Origin: UBA7396 sp034676185
Lineage (GTDB): Bacteria; Patescibacteriota; Gracilibacteria; BD1-5; UBA6164
Assembly (NCBI GenBank): GCA_034676185.1
Contig: JAUCCN010000001.1
Span: forward strand, 1 to 64,000
Length of the DNA: 64,000 nt
Reading direction: 5' to 3'
This document shows positions 43,888-55,941 of the stretch, one piece after another (position 1 is the stretch's first letter; each line of letters opens with the position of its first letter). Both the position numbers and the translations under genes were made by a program. The notes under the pieces were generated by a model that was not told the origin of the DNA, searched no databases, and saw only the letters and a list, made by a program, of their open reading frames with translations.

Positions 43888-44988
43888 ATGACAAATTTAT
43901 TTGCAAATAAAAAAATTGCTTCTAGAGTAATTGCAATATCTACTCTAGCTTCTGTTTTTTTAGTTTTAAATGTTTCTGGTGCTATGGGAACATTTTGGAG
44001 AACATTAGATAAAGTAAACCCTTTCTCTGCTCCAGCAAACAAAACTGTATGTGAATACGGTTATGGATATGGAAGTGCTGGTTGGTGATATGGTTATGGT
44101 TACGGGTATGGATATGGATCTCAACCTTGTACTCCATCAAGTTCTAGTTCTTCTAGTTCTAGTTCATCATCTTCATCTAGCGGATGAGGAGGTGGATCAA
44201 GTTCATCATCTTCATCTAGCGGATGAGGAGGTGGATCAAGTTCATCATCTTCATCTAGCGGATGAGGAGGTGGAGGATGAGGATGGATTTCATCAAGTTC
44301 TTCTAGTTCATCAGGTGGTAGCTCAAATAATAATACTACAACTGGTGTAACTAATACTGATAAAGGTGACCTTGTATCAAAAATTGAAAAAATTAAATAT
44401 GAAACTACTGCTGATGGAAAAGTAATTATTACAAAAGCAGATGGTACAAAAATTACATTTACAGATATTAATAATACTTTTGCAAAAGAGTATATTGCTA
44501 TTCTTGCTGGTTTAGGTATTATCAATGGTTACGGAGATGGTACATTTAAACCTGAAAATAATGCTACTAGAGCTGAATATTTAAAAATAGTTCTCGGAGG
44601 TATGGGAATAGATTATTCTGATGCTGATGTATCTAAATTAACATTTAGTGATGTTGATACAAATTCTTGGATTGCAAGAGTAGTAGCAAAAGCTTCTGAA
44701 TTAAATTTAATTGATACTACAAACAAAAATTTTAGACCAAATGATAATATAACAAGAGCTGAATCAATGAAAATGCTTCTTAACGCAGCTGGTATTGAGG
44801 TAGCAGAATCTACAGATTCTACATTTACTGATGTATCAGGATGGTCTGTAAAATATATTGAATCTGCTAAAAATCTTTGAATTATTAATGGTCAAGAAGT
44901 AAGTGGTAAACTTATTTTCAGACCAAATGATAGTATAACAAGAGCTGAAGTTTCAAAAATCGTTGTAAAAACTATGTTACTACCATAA
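43888..44988 (+). CDS. S-layer protein with three SLH domains
   Basis: The protein is 366 aa. A signal peptide (KKIASRVIAISTLASVFLVL) is followed by Tyr/Gly repeats, then a low-complexity Ser/Gly linker, then three SLH domains: EYIAILAGLGIINGYGDGTF with PENNATRAEYLKIV, WIARVVAKASELNLIDTTNK with PNDNITRAESMKML, and KYIESAKNLGIINGQEVSGK with PNDSITRAEVSKIV. Each ends with the I/A-T-R-A-E core that binds secondary wall polymer. It is probably a cell-surface protein held to the polysaccharide made by the next locus. I chose the ATG at 43888 because the upstream in-frame extension lacks signal-peptide character. Confidence 0.9.
44161..44277 (+). repeat. Three tandem 39-bp repeats in the S-layer gene
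   Basis: The unit starts AGTTCATCATCTTCATCTAG and encodes a Ser8-Gly5 type block. Copies lie at 44161-44199, 44200-44238 and 44239-44277, the third with a changed 3' end. One Gly per unit is encoded by TGA. In-frame gain or loss of units would change linker length. Confidence 0.9.
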
Positions 44989-45011
44989 TTTTGAATCTAT
45001 GTTTACAAGGC

Positions 45012-45043
45012 AAAAAGACTTTCTTAATAAGAAAGTCTTTTTG
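45012..45043 (+). terminator. Terminator of the S-layer gene
   Basis: AAAAAGACTTTCTTA pairs with TAAGAAAGTCTTTTT with a short loop and ends in TTTTTG. Confidence 0.92.
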
Positions 45044-45104
45044 TTTTATAAATTTGAATTTATACAAAAAATAAATATATTACTAAAAATTTAACTATCA
45101 AATT

Positions 45105-46532
45105 ATGAATTATTTTTTATATTTTATTCTCATTATCAGTGGAGTGTTATGATTTTATAGAATACTCCCCTATTTTTCATCAAATATTCCCCTTTGATAT
45201 GATCCTGGTATTTTTAGAGCTTATTTTTTAGATTATTTTCAAAATCTACCAAATATTGATTTATACCATCTTGATACTTGGATAAAACAAATTTATGAAC
45301 CTGGACTTGGTTTTTTGACAAATATTTTGCTTTTGATTTGATATGATGTTGATTTTTTGATAGGTTTTTGACTGGTGTTTTTTAGTATTATTACTGGATT
45401 TTTTCTCTATTTTGTTTTAAAAGAAAATTCAAAAGTAACTGCTATCTTATGATTGAGTATGTATTTTCTTTCTATAGTACAATATAAAGCTTTTTGGTGG
45501 AATTATTATAAACAAATTCTTGGAATTCTTTTTTTACTTGCTGGTGTATATTTATTACAAAAGAAAAAAATTTTTCTTTCTTTGCCAATTATACTTTCTA
45601 TGTTTATCATAAATAGAGCAAGTGGAGTATTTTTTGTGCTTATGTTTATTTTTTATAAAATATATGAAATTATTTATGAAAGAAAATTTTCTCCAAAAGA
45701 TATTTTAGTAGTAGGTGGAGCTTGAATACTGGCTTTATGAATATATTTTCCTATACTTAAATATCAACTTCTAGATTTGATACAACCACTTACAACTATG
45801 GTAATGACAGAATGAAAAAGTGGAACTTTCTTTTCAAGAGAAGAATTTTGAGATAATAGTATATTTTTTATTCTTTGAGCATTATGAGGAATTTATATAG
45901 TTGTTACTAGAATAATTTCAGAATGAAAAAAATTATCATTTCTTGATTTTGGTTTTATTGTTTGATTTCTTTGGACTAGCCTATGACTTTTTTTCTATAA
46001 TAGATTTTATATATTTTTTGATTTATTTCTTATTGTTTTTGCTTGTTATTTTCTTTCATTTTGGTATGAAAAAAATAAAAAAATATTTATCATTTTAACA
46101 AGTATATTTTTTATAGCACAATCATTTCTCTATTTTAATTATGTAAATAATAATTCAAATGCTCTGATAAGCCAAAAAGAATTTGACAAAATACAATATT
46201 TTTCTAAAGTAGTAGAAGATGATGCTGTTATTATGGTAACACATAAAAATTATTCTCCTTGGTTAATTTGATATACAAGAAAAAAAGTTATTGCTCCGTG
46301 ACTTTTTGACTGGAATAAATGGAATTTAGAAACATGGATTGAATGGTGGGAAAAAAGCGATGGTGAGAAAAAATGTGAAATGTTAAAAGATTATAGTGAA
46401 TATAAACATCTTTATCTTTGGATTTGAGAAAGACAACCAAAAGAAAATTTAAATAATGGATGATGTTTTGAAGAAATCTATAAAGATAATAAACTTATAT
46501 TTGTAAAAATAAAACACGAATGAAACAAATAA
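45105..46532 (+). CDS. Polytopic membrane protein, GT-C glycosyltransferase-like
   Basis: The protein is 475 aa. About ten membrane helices are followed by a soluble tail of about 120 residues (ISQKEFDKIQYFSKVVEDDA to the end). YDPGIFRAYF after the first helix places an Asp in the first external loop, where GT-C enzymes carry their catalytic acid. The layout resembles lipid-linked sugar transferases, but no specific family motif is clear. It overlaps the next gene by 13 bp. Confidence 0.5.
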
Positions 46533-46888
46533 ATAAATATGTACTTTTGAGTAGTACTTTGATAAGTATAGTAACTTTATTACTGTTACTATTTCCTTTT
46601 GAAAATTCATTTTATAATATTTTAAGAATAATATTTGGAAGTATTTTTATACTTTTTTTACCTGGTTACTTTATTACTTTAAGTTTTTTTAAAACCCAAG
46701 AAATTGATCAACTTGAAAGATTTGCTCTCAGTTTTGCTTTTTCTATTTCTGTAATTCCACTTCTCACTTTTTACCTCAATTTAATTTGAGTAAAAATTAC
46801 TGATATAAATGTATTTTTAATTGCACTTCTAGTGATTGTTTTGAATTTAATTTTTATTTATTTTCAATGAAAAAAGAAAATTTTTTAA
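46520..46888 (+). CDS. Small membrane protein, DUF1616-like
   Basis: The protein is 122 aa with four hydrophobic segments. FGSIFILFLPGYFITLSFF followed by EIDQLERFALSFAFSISVIP matches the start of DUF1616 proteins (F-L-P-G-Y, then E-R-x-A-L-S-x-x-x-S). It overlaps both neighbours (13 bp and 22 bp), so it is part of a tightly coupled run. Role unknown, found in polysaccharide loci. Confidence 0.55.
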
Positions 46889-47484
46889 TACAAACCATTT
46901 TCCCTTATGTAGGATTATGAGGATTATTTGCTGCTTCTTTTTGGAAAAACGAGTTTTTGATATATCAAAAATATTTATTTTTATGATTATTATTACTCAT
47001 TTTAAAAGATATTTTTATTCATTTTATACAAATAAAGCCTCTCAAAATCAAAGTACTAAAAACAAGTGATGAAGAAGTATGATTTTTCTCTCGACTCATT
47101 ATTTTCAATAGAAAAAAATTTTTTCCAAGTATTTTAATTATTTATATTGTACAACTTTTAGTAAAACAAACCAATATTTGGGATCTCCAAAACTTAATTA
47201 TTTTTCAAATTTTTAGTGATAATTTTCTTTTAATATGGGTTGTAATTTCTGGAATACTCACTCTTTTGAAAGAGAATCTTGAAGAAAAATATGAAGAGGA
47301 AATTGAAAGTATGGATTATAGTATCTTAGGAATTATACTTTCATTTAGTCTTTCTTTGCTATGAGCATATATGATTTTAAGTCAAACTATGAGACTTGGA
47401 AATTTATCTTATATAATAGCTCTTATCTCAGGATTACTTATATTTTTAATTTGAGTTATGATCTTAGAAGAGGAAAAAGAATAA
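46867..47484 (+). CDS. Unknown membrane protein
   Basis: The protein is 205 aa with about six membrane helices and a charged central loop (KTSDEEVGFFSRLIIFNRKK). No family recognised. It starts within the end of the preceding gene and is followed 44 bp later by a GT2 glycosyltransferase, so it probably serves the same surface-sugar pathway. Confidence 0.55.
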
Positions 47485-47528
47485 ATAATAGCCTGCCAAA
47501 AAAATTATTTTATTTTTAATTATTTTTT

Positions 47529-48476
47529 ATGAAATTAATAATCCAAATTCCTTGTAAAAATGAGGAAGAAAATTTACCAAAAGTTTTAGCAGAACTTCCT
47601 CGTGAAATAAAAGGAATTGATGTAATAGAATATCAAGTTATTGATGATGGAAGTGATGATAATACTTCAAAAGTAGCTCGTGATTTTTGAGTACATCATA
47701 TTATTCGTTTTTCAAAAAATAGAGGACTTGGAGTTTGATTTAAAGCTTGAGTAGAAAATGCACTGAAAAATTGAGCTGATATCCTTATAAATACAGATGC
47801 TGACAATCAATATCCTTCAAAATATATTAAAGATTTAGTAAAACCTATTTTAGAAGGAAAGGCTGATATTGTTATTTGAAATAGAAGACCAACAGAAGTA
47901 AATCATTTTAAATGGTATAAAAAACACTTGCAGTGACTAGGAAATATAGTTTTAAGTTTTATAGTAAAAGAAAAACTTCCTGATAGTGTGAGTGGATTTA
48001 GAGCCTATTCAAGAGATGCACTCTTTGAACTCAATGTAACTTCAAAATTTTCTTATGTTATTGATACTATTATTCAAGCATATAAAAAATGACTCAAAAT
48101 AGAATGGGTTCCTATCACTACCAATCTTCCAACACGCCCATCAAGACTTTTTAAAAATATTTTTGAACATATTAGAAAATCAACCGTAGATATTCTCAGA
48201 GTGTATACGATGTATGAACCACTAAAAGTTTTTTTATGGGCAAGTCTTCCCTTTTTAATAGTTTGAACGATTGGAACTTTCAGATTTTTGTATTATTATT
48301 TCATACTTCATGCTGGAACTGGAATGATTCAATCGCTTATCATTTCTGGAGTACTCATCAGTGTATGAATTAGTTTATTCTCTCTTTGAGTCATTTCAGA
48401 TCTCATTGCAAAAAATAGATTTCTTATAGAAGAAAATCTCAAAATGACAAAAAAAATGAAATATAATAAAGATTAA
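47529..48476 (+). CDS. Family 2 glycosyltransferase, dolichol/polyprenyl-phosphate sugar type
   Basis: The protein is 315 aa. MKLIIQIPCKNEEENLPKVL and YQVIDDGSDDNTSKVA form the nucleotide-binding start. NTDADNQYPSKYI carries the D-x-D metal motif. DSVSGFRAYSRDAL is the acceptor-side motif of DPM-like enzymes. Two C-terminal membrane helices (FLWASLPFLIVGTIGTF, LIISGVLISVGISLFSLG) anchor it. It likely transfers a sugar from a nucleotide donor to undecaprenyl phosphate, supplying the GT-C-like proteins nearby. Confidence 0.88.
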
Positions 48477-48480
48477 TGTA

Positions 48481-48512
48481 AAATCCCTTTCAATTCTGAA
48501 AGGGATTTTTAT
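48481..48512 (+). terminator. Terminator after the GT2 gene
   Basis: AAATCCCTTTC and GAAAGGGATTTTT form a stem with a short loop and T-run, five bases after the stop codon. Confidence 0.92.
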
Positions 48513-48568
48513 TTGCAATGTGGAGAAAAATATATATATTTGTTTGCAAAAATTTAATATTTATTCTT

Positions 48569-49627
48569 ATGAAGAAAGTTTTATTTATAACAAAAAATTT
48601 CCCTCCTCAAAAATGATGAATGGAACAGTATAGCTATGATTTATATACATATCTCAAAAAGTACACTCAAATACACCTCATAGCCAATATAAGAGGAAAA
48701 TATTTTCTTCCATTTTTTTGAATTATGGCATTTTTAAAATGATTATTTTTAGCTCCCAAAGTAGATATTATTTATGTTTGAGACTGATCAATAAGTTTTT
48801 TGTGATATATCTTGGGAAAAATATTTTCAAAAGAAATTTACATTACAATTCATTGACTTGATATTACTTGGAATAATAGTTTTTATCAAGTAATCATTCC
48901 AAAAATTCTCAAAAAATGTGACAAAATCATTTGTGTTAGCTCATATACAAAAGAAATTTGTTTACAAAAATGAATAGATGAAAGCAAACTTTTTGTTATT
49001 AATAATGGATTAAATTTTGATTTTCTTCCAAAAGTAAATATAAACAGTAAGCAAGATATTTTAGAAAAATATGATATTACAAATTTTGATTGAAAGAAAA
49101 TTCTTTTTTCAGTTTGAAGGTTTGTTGAGAGAAAATGAATTCATAATTTTTTAGAAAATATTTTTACTCACTTAGAAAAAGAAAAATATATTTATATCAT
49201 TGCAGGATTTGGAAAATATAAACAAATTTATGAAGAAATCATACAAAAATATCATCTCAATAATGTGTATCTCATTTGAAAAATTCCCAAACAAGATATT
49301 GCAAATTTTATGAGTATTTCAGATATATTTATTATGCCAAATATAAAAGTTCCTTGAGATATGGAGGGTTTTGGTATTGTAGTGATTGAAGCAGGCTATT
49401 ATTGACTTCCTGTTGTTGCCACAAAAATTGAATGAATTCAAGATGCCCTTATTGATGGAAAAACTTGAGTTTTTATAGAAGACAATGAAGAAAGAAATGA
49501 AAATTTTAAACAGATTATAGAAAATTTTGATAAAAATTTATTTCAAAAAGATTGAGTAAAAAATGAAATAATAAATATATTTTCTTGGGAAAATATTATA
49601 CAAAAATATTTAGAATTAATGAAGTAA
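48569..49627 (+). CDS. Family 4 glycosyltransferase
   Basis: The protein is 352 aa, GT-B fold. FPPQKGGMEQYSYDLYTYL is the N-terminal glycine loop. LFSVGRFVERKGIHNFLEN is the mid-domain start of the donor-binding half. PGDMEGFGIVVIEAGYYGLP carries the E-G-F-G-I-x-x-x-E donor site. It uses a nucleotide sugar for surface polysaccharide assembly; the sugar is unknown. The next gene, an acetyltransferase, follows after two bases. Confidence 0.88.
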
Positions 49628-49629
49628 AA

Positions 49630-50193
49630 ATGAATAAAATAAAATATATTTTTAAAAGAACTCTACATGAATTTTTAATTTCTATATATATTTTTTTAGA
49701 TTTTATTATTCCGGATTTTACTATTTTTTCACCTTTAAGAAGTAAGTTACTCGCTATATTTACTCTGTCTAAAATATGAAAATCAACAAGAATAAGAAAA
49801 AATCAATATTTAACAAATTTGAAAAATTTAAAAATTTGAAATAATTGTTTTATAAACAGATGAAATTTGTTTGATAATAATTGAGAAATTAGTATTTGAG
49901 ATGATTGCTGAATTTGATATGATAATAAATTCTTAACAACTATGCATTATGAAAAACAAAATATTTCAAAAGAAAAATTAACATTTTCAACATACTCAAA
50001 TGAAATTATTATTTGAAATAATGTTTGGATTACTAGTAATTGTACGATATTACCATGAAGTAAAATATGAAATAACATTATAATTGCATCATGAAGTGTT
50101 GTAAAATGAGATTTAGAAGATAATTTTGTTTATGGATGAATTCCAGCAAAAAAAATAAGATCCACAGAGTGATTTATTTCTAAAATTAATTAA
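49630..50193 (+). CDS. Hexapeptide-repeat O-acetyltransferase
   Basis: The protein is 187 aa. Left-handed beta-helix hexapeptides are visible: IGNNCFINRGNLFDNNGEIS, IGDDCGIGYDN, then IIIGNNVWITSNCTILPGSK and IGNNIIIASGSVVKGDL, ending YGGIPAKKIR. This is the CatB/NodL/WbbJ pattern. The His of the active site is probably in LTTMHYEKQN. Nearly all turn glycines are TGA. It probably acetylates a sugar of the polysaccharide or of a precursor. Confidence 0.88.
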
Positions 50194-50196
50194 AAA

Positions 50197-51285
50197 ATGA
50201 AAAAAATTTGAATATTTAGCCAAGACTTTTTCCCAATATACTGATGACAAGGAGTTCATCTATATAATATATATAATGAATTTATAAAATTAGGGTTCAA
50301 TATTTTTTTTATATTTAGTTGAAGAAATAACGATAAAAAAAATCATGTATGAATTAAGAACTTAAAACTAAAAAATATTTGATTAAGTATTTATTTATTT
50401 TTCAAATTTAATTTTTTAATTAAAAAATACAATCTGTGATGTATCCATATTCATGGTTGACCTTGAGGATTATTTTTATTTAAAAAATTAAATATTCCTG
50501 TTATATTTACAAGTCATCATACCTATTGGCAACAATACAATTATGTAAAATGACAAAAATGGAAAATTATTTTTTATTTTTTAGAGAAACTAAGCTATAA
50601 ACTAGCAGATAAAATAATTTGTGTTTCAGAAGATACAAAAAATATTTTAAAAGAAAAATATGATATAGAAGAAAATAAATTAGTTTATATTCCAAATTGA
50701 ATAAATTTAGAAGAATTTAAATATGATGAGAAAATTGATAAGGAAGAAAATAGTTTAGTTTTTGTTTGAAGACTTGATGAAAGAAAATGAATTGACTTTT
50801 TAGTTGAAGCTATGAATTGAATTTTAAAAGAAAATAATAAAATAAAATTATACATAGTTTGAGAATGAAAATTAAAAAATAAATTAGAGAATTTTATAAA
50901 AATTAATAAATTAGAAAAAAATATTATTTTTTGTTGAAAATTAAGTTGAGAAGAATTAAGGAAAAGAATCCAAAAATCTGAAATAATGATTACCCCTTCA
51001 GTATTTGAATGATTTTGAATTTCAGTACTTGAATGAATGGCTTTAAAAGTTCCTGTAATATGAACAAATGTAGATGGAATAAGAACAATTATCAAGAACT
51101 GAAAAAATTGAATATTAGTAAAGTATTGAAATAATAAAGATTTGAAAGATAAAATTATTGAATTAATAAATAATAAAGATTTGCAAAAAAAATATATTGA
51201 AAATGCTTACAATGACTTAGAAAGCAAATATAATTGGAATTTAATTACTAAAAAAACTATAGATGAGTATGAAAAACTGGTTTAA
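50197..51285 (+). CDS. Family 4 glycosyltransferase
   Basis: The protein is 362 aa. FFPIYGGQGVHLYNIYNEF is the N-terminal acceptor loop. IHIHGGPGGLF and TSHHTYWQQY follow. LVFVGRLDERKGIDFLVEAM begins the C-terminal half, and PSVFEGFGISVLEGMALKVP is the donor-binding E-x7-E motif. It starts three bases after the acetyltransferase stop and its end overlaps the next gene by 17 bp, so the genes form one operon. Confidence 0.9.
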
Positions 51286-52981
51286 AAAAAATATTGCCAA
51301 TATAATTCTTATACTAATATTAGTAATTTTTTGATTTTTTTATTGGAGAACTATAATGTTTTTACCTCTTTTTTGAGATGCAACAATTCATTGATATCAT
51401 GCAAATATAATTTTAGATAAATGATGGAATTTTTTAGAAGCAGATTATCCTTGACTTTATTATTATATAGTAAATGTATTATGAGTAATAATTTGAGAAA
51501 AAGCTTATAATTTAATAGTTTTTATTTGAGTTTTTTTAATTCTAATATACAGCTACTTATTAAGCTATAAAATTACAAATAATAAATTAATAGCCATTTT
51601 TATATTATTAATAATATGATTTTCTTCAAAATTAATATTTTATAGTGCAAGACTTTATCAAGAAATTTTAATAACAGCTTTATTCTTAATTTCTTTTTAC
51701 TATTTATTTTTAATACTAAATGAAAATAAAAAAGGATATTTATATTTATTAGCATTTTTAATATGAATAACTTTATCTATAAAACAACAAGGGTTACTTA
51801 TATTATATGTTAGTACTTGCTTGTTTTTCTTAATATGATTTGTTTTCAAAAAAAATAATTTCAAAGAAGTTATAATAGTTTTTCTTATTCCTTTAATTAT
51901 ATGAATAGGATTTTACTGAGTTTTATTCCATAACAAATGAAGAATAATAATATGAAATGAAGATTATAAAGTTTTAAATATAATAAACTATTTTTGACAA
52001 AAATTTTTTGATTACAATTGAAATGATTATAAATTAAATAATTTGGAATATGCATATAATTATGATAAATTAGTAAAAAATAAAGAATTTGATAAAATTG
52101 TAAAATCTAATTTTGAAGAAAAACTATTGAATATTCAAAATGATTATTATAACACTTGAACTCAAAATGCTCAAAATAGACAAACAAGATTTTCTGATAT
52201 TTTCAATGATATAGATAAATTCAATAATGCACATAATTTTTTTATTTCATTTTTGTGATATAAATGATACAAAAATATAGAGTTTTTAGTTTTTATTTTA
52301 TTAATTTGATCATTAACATACATTATATTTAATACAAATATAATTAAAAAATATAAATACATATTGCTATTTCTAATTATATTTCTTTGAATCAATTATT
52401 TTTTATTTCAAAGAAATACTGACCAAGCGAGATACCATCTATTTATACCCTTTTATTTATTATTTTTACTTAGTTTATTTTTAAATCTTATTTATAAAAA
52501 AAATATTTCCCTATTTATAAATTCAATTGTCATATTTATATTATTGATGTCAATATCAATACCTTTTTATGAACAAAATAGATGAAATATTAGGTCACAA
52601 ATATATTCACCAAGTATGGGATGAATTCCATCAATTATTGAAACTTGAAATTGGATGAAAAACAATATAAATGATGAAACATTTTTTCAAATGTGTTGAA
52701 ATGAAACAAGTTATTACTCTGAAAAAAAATGAGTTTGAGATTGGAGAATTTATTTTTTAGATGAGGAAAATATTAAAAATTACTTTGAGAATAATAATAT
52801 ACAATATTTTGTTCTATTCAAGTCTCAATTAACTCAAGATGATAATTGGAAAAATTTATGTAAAATCCCTATTGGTTTTATAGATAAATTAAATAATATA
52901 TGAGATAGAATTTATACATCAAGTTATGATGATATATATGTTTATAAAATAAATTATAAAAATGAAAATACTCCTAATTAA
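51269..52981 (+). CDS. GT-C-type membrane glycosyltransferase-like protein
   Basis: The protein is 570 aa with about 11 membrane helices. LPLFGDATIHGYHANIILD just after the first helix has the acidic residue of the first loop used as catalytic base in the ArnT/PMT/Dpm-dependent class. The C-terminal soluble part (GNWMKNNINDETFFQMCGNE to the end) resembles that of other sugar transferases of this class. It probably adds sugars from a polyprenyl-phosphate donor on the outer face. It overlaps both neighbours. Confidence 0.65.
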
Positions 52982-54137
52982 TGATTATCTTACAAATTTT
53001 GGATGAGCAGAAAAAGTAGTTTTTGATCAAAAGAAAATATTAGAAATAAATTGAAATAATGTTTTTTTATTATGAGATGAAGAAAAAAATGAAAATATTT
53101 TCTCATTCTTTAGAAGATATATAAGTTTTAAATATTTTTTTAAAACTTATAAAGTTATAAATAATAAAAAAATAGATATAATACACTCTCATAGTTTATC
53201 AAGAAACATCTCTCCATCTCCAATAATAGCATCAAAACTATTATGAAAAAAAGTAATAATGACAGTTCATGATTTTCACTATTATTGTCCAAAAACTTGG
53301 TGAATTTTAGAAAATTGAGAAATTTGTCAAAAATGATTTAATAGAAAATGTTATTTATTAAATTGTAAAACTTCAAAAATATGATATAAAAATATTCCCT
53401 ATCATTTTTTAAAATGGCTAAAAGTAGGACTTCATAGAGTTATTTTAAACAAATATGTGGATATCTTTATTTGTCCATCAAGAAAGCTTCAAGAATACAT
53501 GGTAAAATCTCTAAACTTGCCAAAAGAAAAAGTAATTTATTTACCAAATTTCATAGAAATCGAAAAAAATCATACACTAAACTTTGAAAATATTGATGAT
53601 AAAATTTTTCTATATGTATGAAGAGTTTCAAAAGAAAAATGAATTGAAGTAGCAATAAAAGCTTTTGATATATTAGTAAATCATGAATGAATAAAAGATA
53701 TTTATTTTGAAGTTATTGGAGATTGACCAGAAAAAGAAAATCTAGAAAATCTTGTAAAATCATTATGACTTGAAAATAATATAAAATTTCTTTGAAAAAT
53801 AAATAATTCAGAGTTACAAAAATATTATGAAAGATCTGTTTGACTTATTATGCCAAGTGTTTGGCTTGAAAATAATCCTCTGGTTGCAATAGAATGAATG
53901 AAATATTGAAAACCTATATTAGCTAGTAATGTATGATGATTTCCTGACTTAATAGAAAACGAAAAAAATGGATACTTATTTCCTATGTGAAACCATAAAG
54001 CTCTTGCAGAAAAAATCAAAATTCTTAATAATAATACAAATTTAAGTATTGAAATGTGAAAATATTGATTTGAAAAGTTACAAAAAGAGTTTAACTCAGA
54101 CTTATTTTATAAAAAACTTTTATGATTATATTCATAA
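52962..54137 (+). CDS. Family 4 glycosyltransferase
   Basis: The protein is 391 aa. MKILLINDYLTNFGGAEKVV opens the GT-B fold. MTVHDFHYYCPKTW and a Cys cluster (GEICQKGFNRKC, LNCKTSK) follow, a Cys-rich insert seen in some GT4 enzymes. LYVGRVSKEKGIEVAIKAFD begins the donor half and SVWLENNPLVAIEGMKYGKP is the donor motif. It ends the plus-strand run. Its last 12 bp overlap the end of the convergent gene at 54126. Confidence 0.88.
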
Positions 54138-55259
54138 AAGTTTTTTAATTTCATAATTATATTTTTTAGCAATTATTTCATAAGAATAATTATTTTCAAT
54201 ATATTTAATTATATTATTCCTTAATTTAAGTAATTGATTCTCATCTAATTTTATTAAATCTAGAATAACTTCTATTAATGAATCAATTTTATTATAATCA
54301 TATACATATAATCAAGATTCCTTGGGAAAATAATTTTTTAATCATTTAAAATCATTTGAAATAGCAATGCATCAACAAGACATACTTTCTAATAATACTA
54401 AAGGCATTCACTCTGATAAAGATGGTAGTATAAAAAATGAAGATTTATTATAGAAATCTATTAATTCATTTTCTCATTTTGGTCAATGAAAATTAATATT
54501 CATAATCTTATTATCATCTATATATTTTTTTACATCTAGATAATATTTATTTTCATTACTTCAGAAATCCTCTTGAAAAGGTCATACAATATCTAAAACA
54601 TAATCATTAATTTTATATTTTTTCTGTAAAACTTCAAATGCCTTAACTAAAAAAAATATATTTTTCCTTTCACAAATTTTTCAAACATATAGAAACGATT
54701 TTTTCCTACTTACATTAATTAATTTATACTTTTCTATATCGACACCATTATAAATCAATGAAGTTGAATTATTATACTTTTTCATCTCTGTAAATATATG
54801 ATTTGAAATTGATATAGGTATATTTGAAAGTTTAGAAGCTAAAACCTCTCATTTTTGATACTTAATTCACCAAAATGGTGAATGAGATATAAAAATTGTT
54901 TTTTTAAAAAATAATTTACTAAAAAATACTCCCCATTGATTATTAGAAATAATTACTCAATATCAATAAAATACTCAATTCAACAATGCGATAAAATGAA
55001 AATACATATGTCTAAATTTTCATTTTATATAAATTGGGATTTTAATTCTTTTTATATCTAAATTTGGATAAATTTCTTCATAAGATTTATTATTGTATTC
55101 ATCTTGAATATCAAAAATTGTATAATGAATATTTAATTCATCTTTAGATAATTTTTTTGATAAATCATATACTATTTTAGCTACAGCATCTCAATCTTTT
55201 GGAGGTGTAGAATATACTCAAGAAGATATTATTAAAGCTTGATATTTTTTATTATACAT
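54126..55259 (-). CDS. Family 4 glycosyltransferase
   Basis: The protein is 377 aa. LIISSGVYSTPPKDGDAVAK is the N-terminal loop. FLYVGKICERKNIFFLVKAF starts the donor half, and LPSLSECMPLVLLESMSCGC is the E-x7-E donor motif. With TGA as Gly it ends KKLLGI and TAA at 54126. It overlaps the start of the upstream DUF3431-like gene's end by eight bases, so translation is coupled. Confidence 0.85.
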
Positions 55260-55938
55260 ATTTTGTTAAATATTTTAATATTAATTTATAGTCTATAAAA
55301 AAATTTTTTGTAAAAATTTCTGCCCATAATCTTTCTAAAAAATGTCATTCTATAGGATTAGAACTTGTATTTAAATACTGTAAAATATTTTCATAAACAT
55401 GCTTTTTTCTCAGTAAAATTCTCTTTTTCGATACCGCAAAATTTCCACAATAAAATGTAGGTATAATAAATGGTTGTTTTTTATGAAAAACAATATTATA
55501 AAATTCTGAAAAAGTATTAATTTTTCATTTCAAATCATCTTTTTCTATCATTTCTTTAAATTTTCACTTCCAAATAATCTGTGGCTCTTTTCTAAAAAGT
55601 AATGCTAATTTTGCTGTAGAAAAACCTATTTTTTTGCTTTCTTCTATATATTCATCAATAGAATTATATATCCATCAATCTTCGTTATGGTCAGAAATAT
55701 TTCATTGAAGAAAAACAGAAACATCAGCTAAATTATCATAGTTATGAATAATATGATATAAATATGTATGTCCTTCTCTTCATACATTTTCTAATTTTAT
55801 CCATTTTTTAACTGGAAATCTTGGTTGAGTCTCATTTCATTTATGATAAATAATCACATTTTCAGCATAAGGTCTTAACCATTCTAAATCTTCGTTATAA
55901 TGAGCAATAATTATTTCAAAATTTTGGTTGTTTAGCAT
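55252..55938 (-). CDS. DUF3431-like protein of polysaccharide locus
   Basis: The protein is 228 aa. FEIIIAHYNEDLEWLRPYAE and NVIIYHKGNE match the opening of DUF3431 proteins (a short strand, Y-N-E-D-x-x-W-L). GHTYLYHIIHNYDNLADVSV and FLQGNISDHNEDGWIY follow. The fold is thought to be glycosyltransferase-like, but activity is not established. It is three bases downstream of glf and cotranscribed with it. Confidence 0.65.
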
Positions 55939-55941
55939 ACA

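Noticed and set aside
44121..44525. Minus-strand frame with a Pro/Asp/Glu-rich product opposite the S-layer linker.
   Set aside because: It is a shadow of the Ser/Gly repeats; the plus-strand gene is a clear SLH protein.
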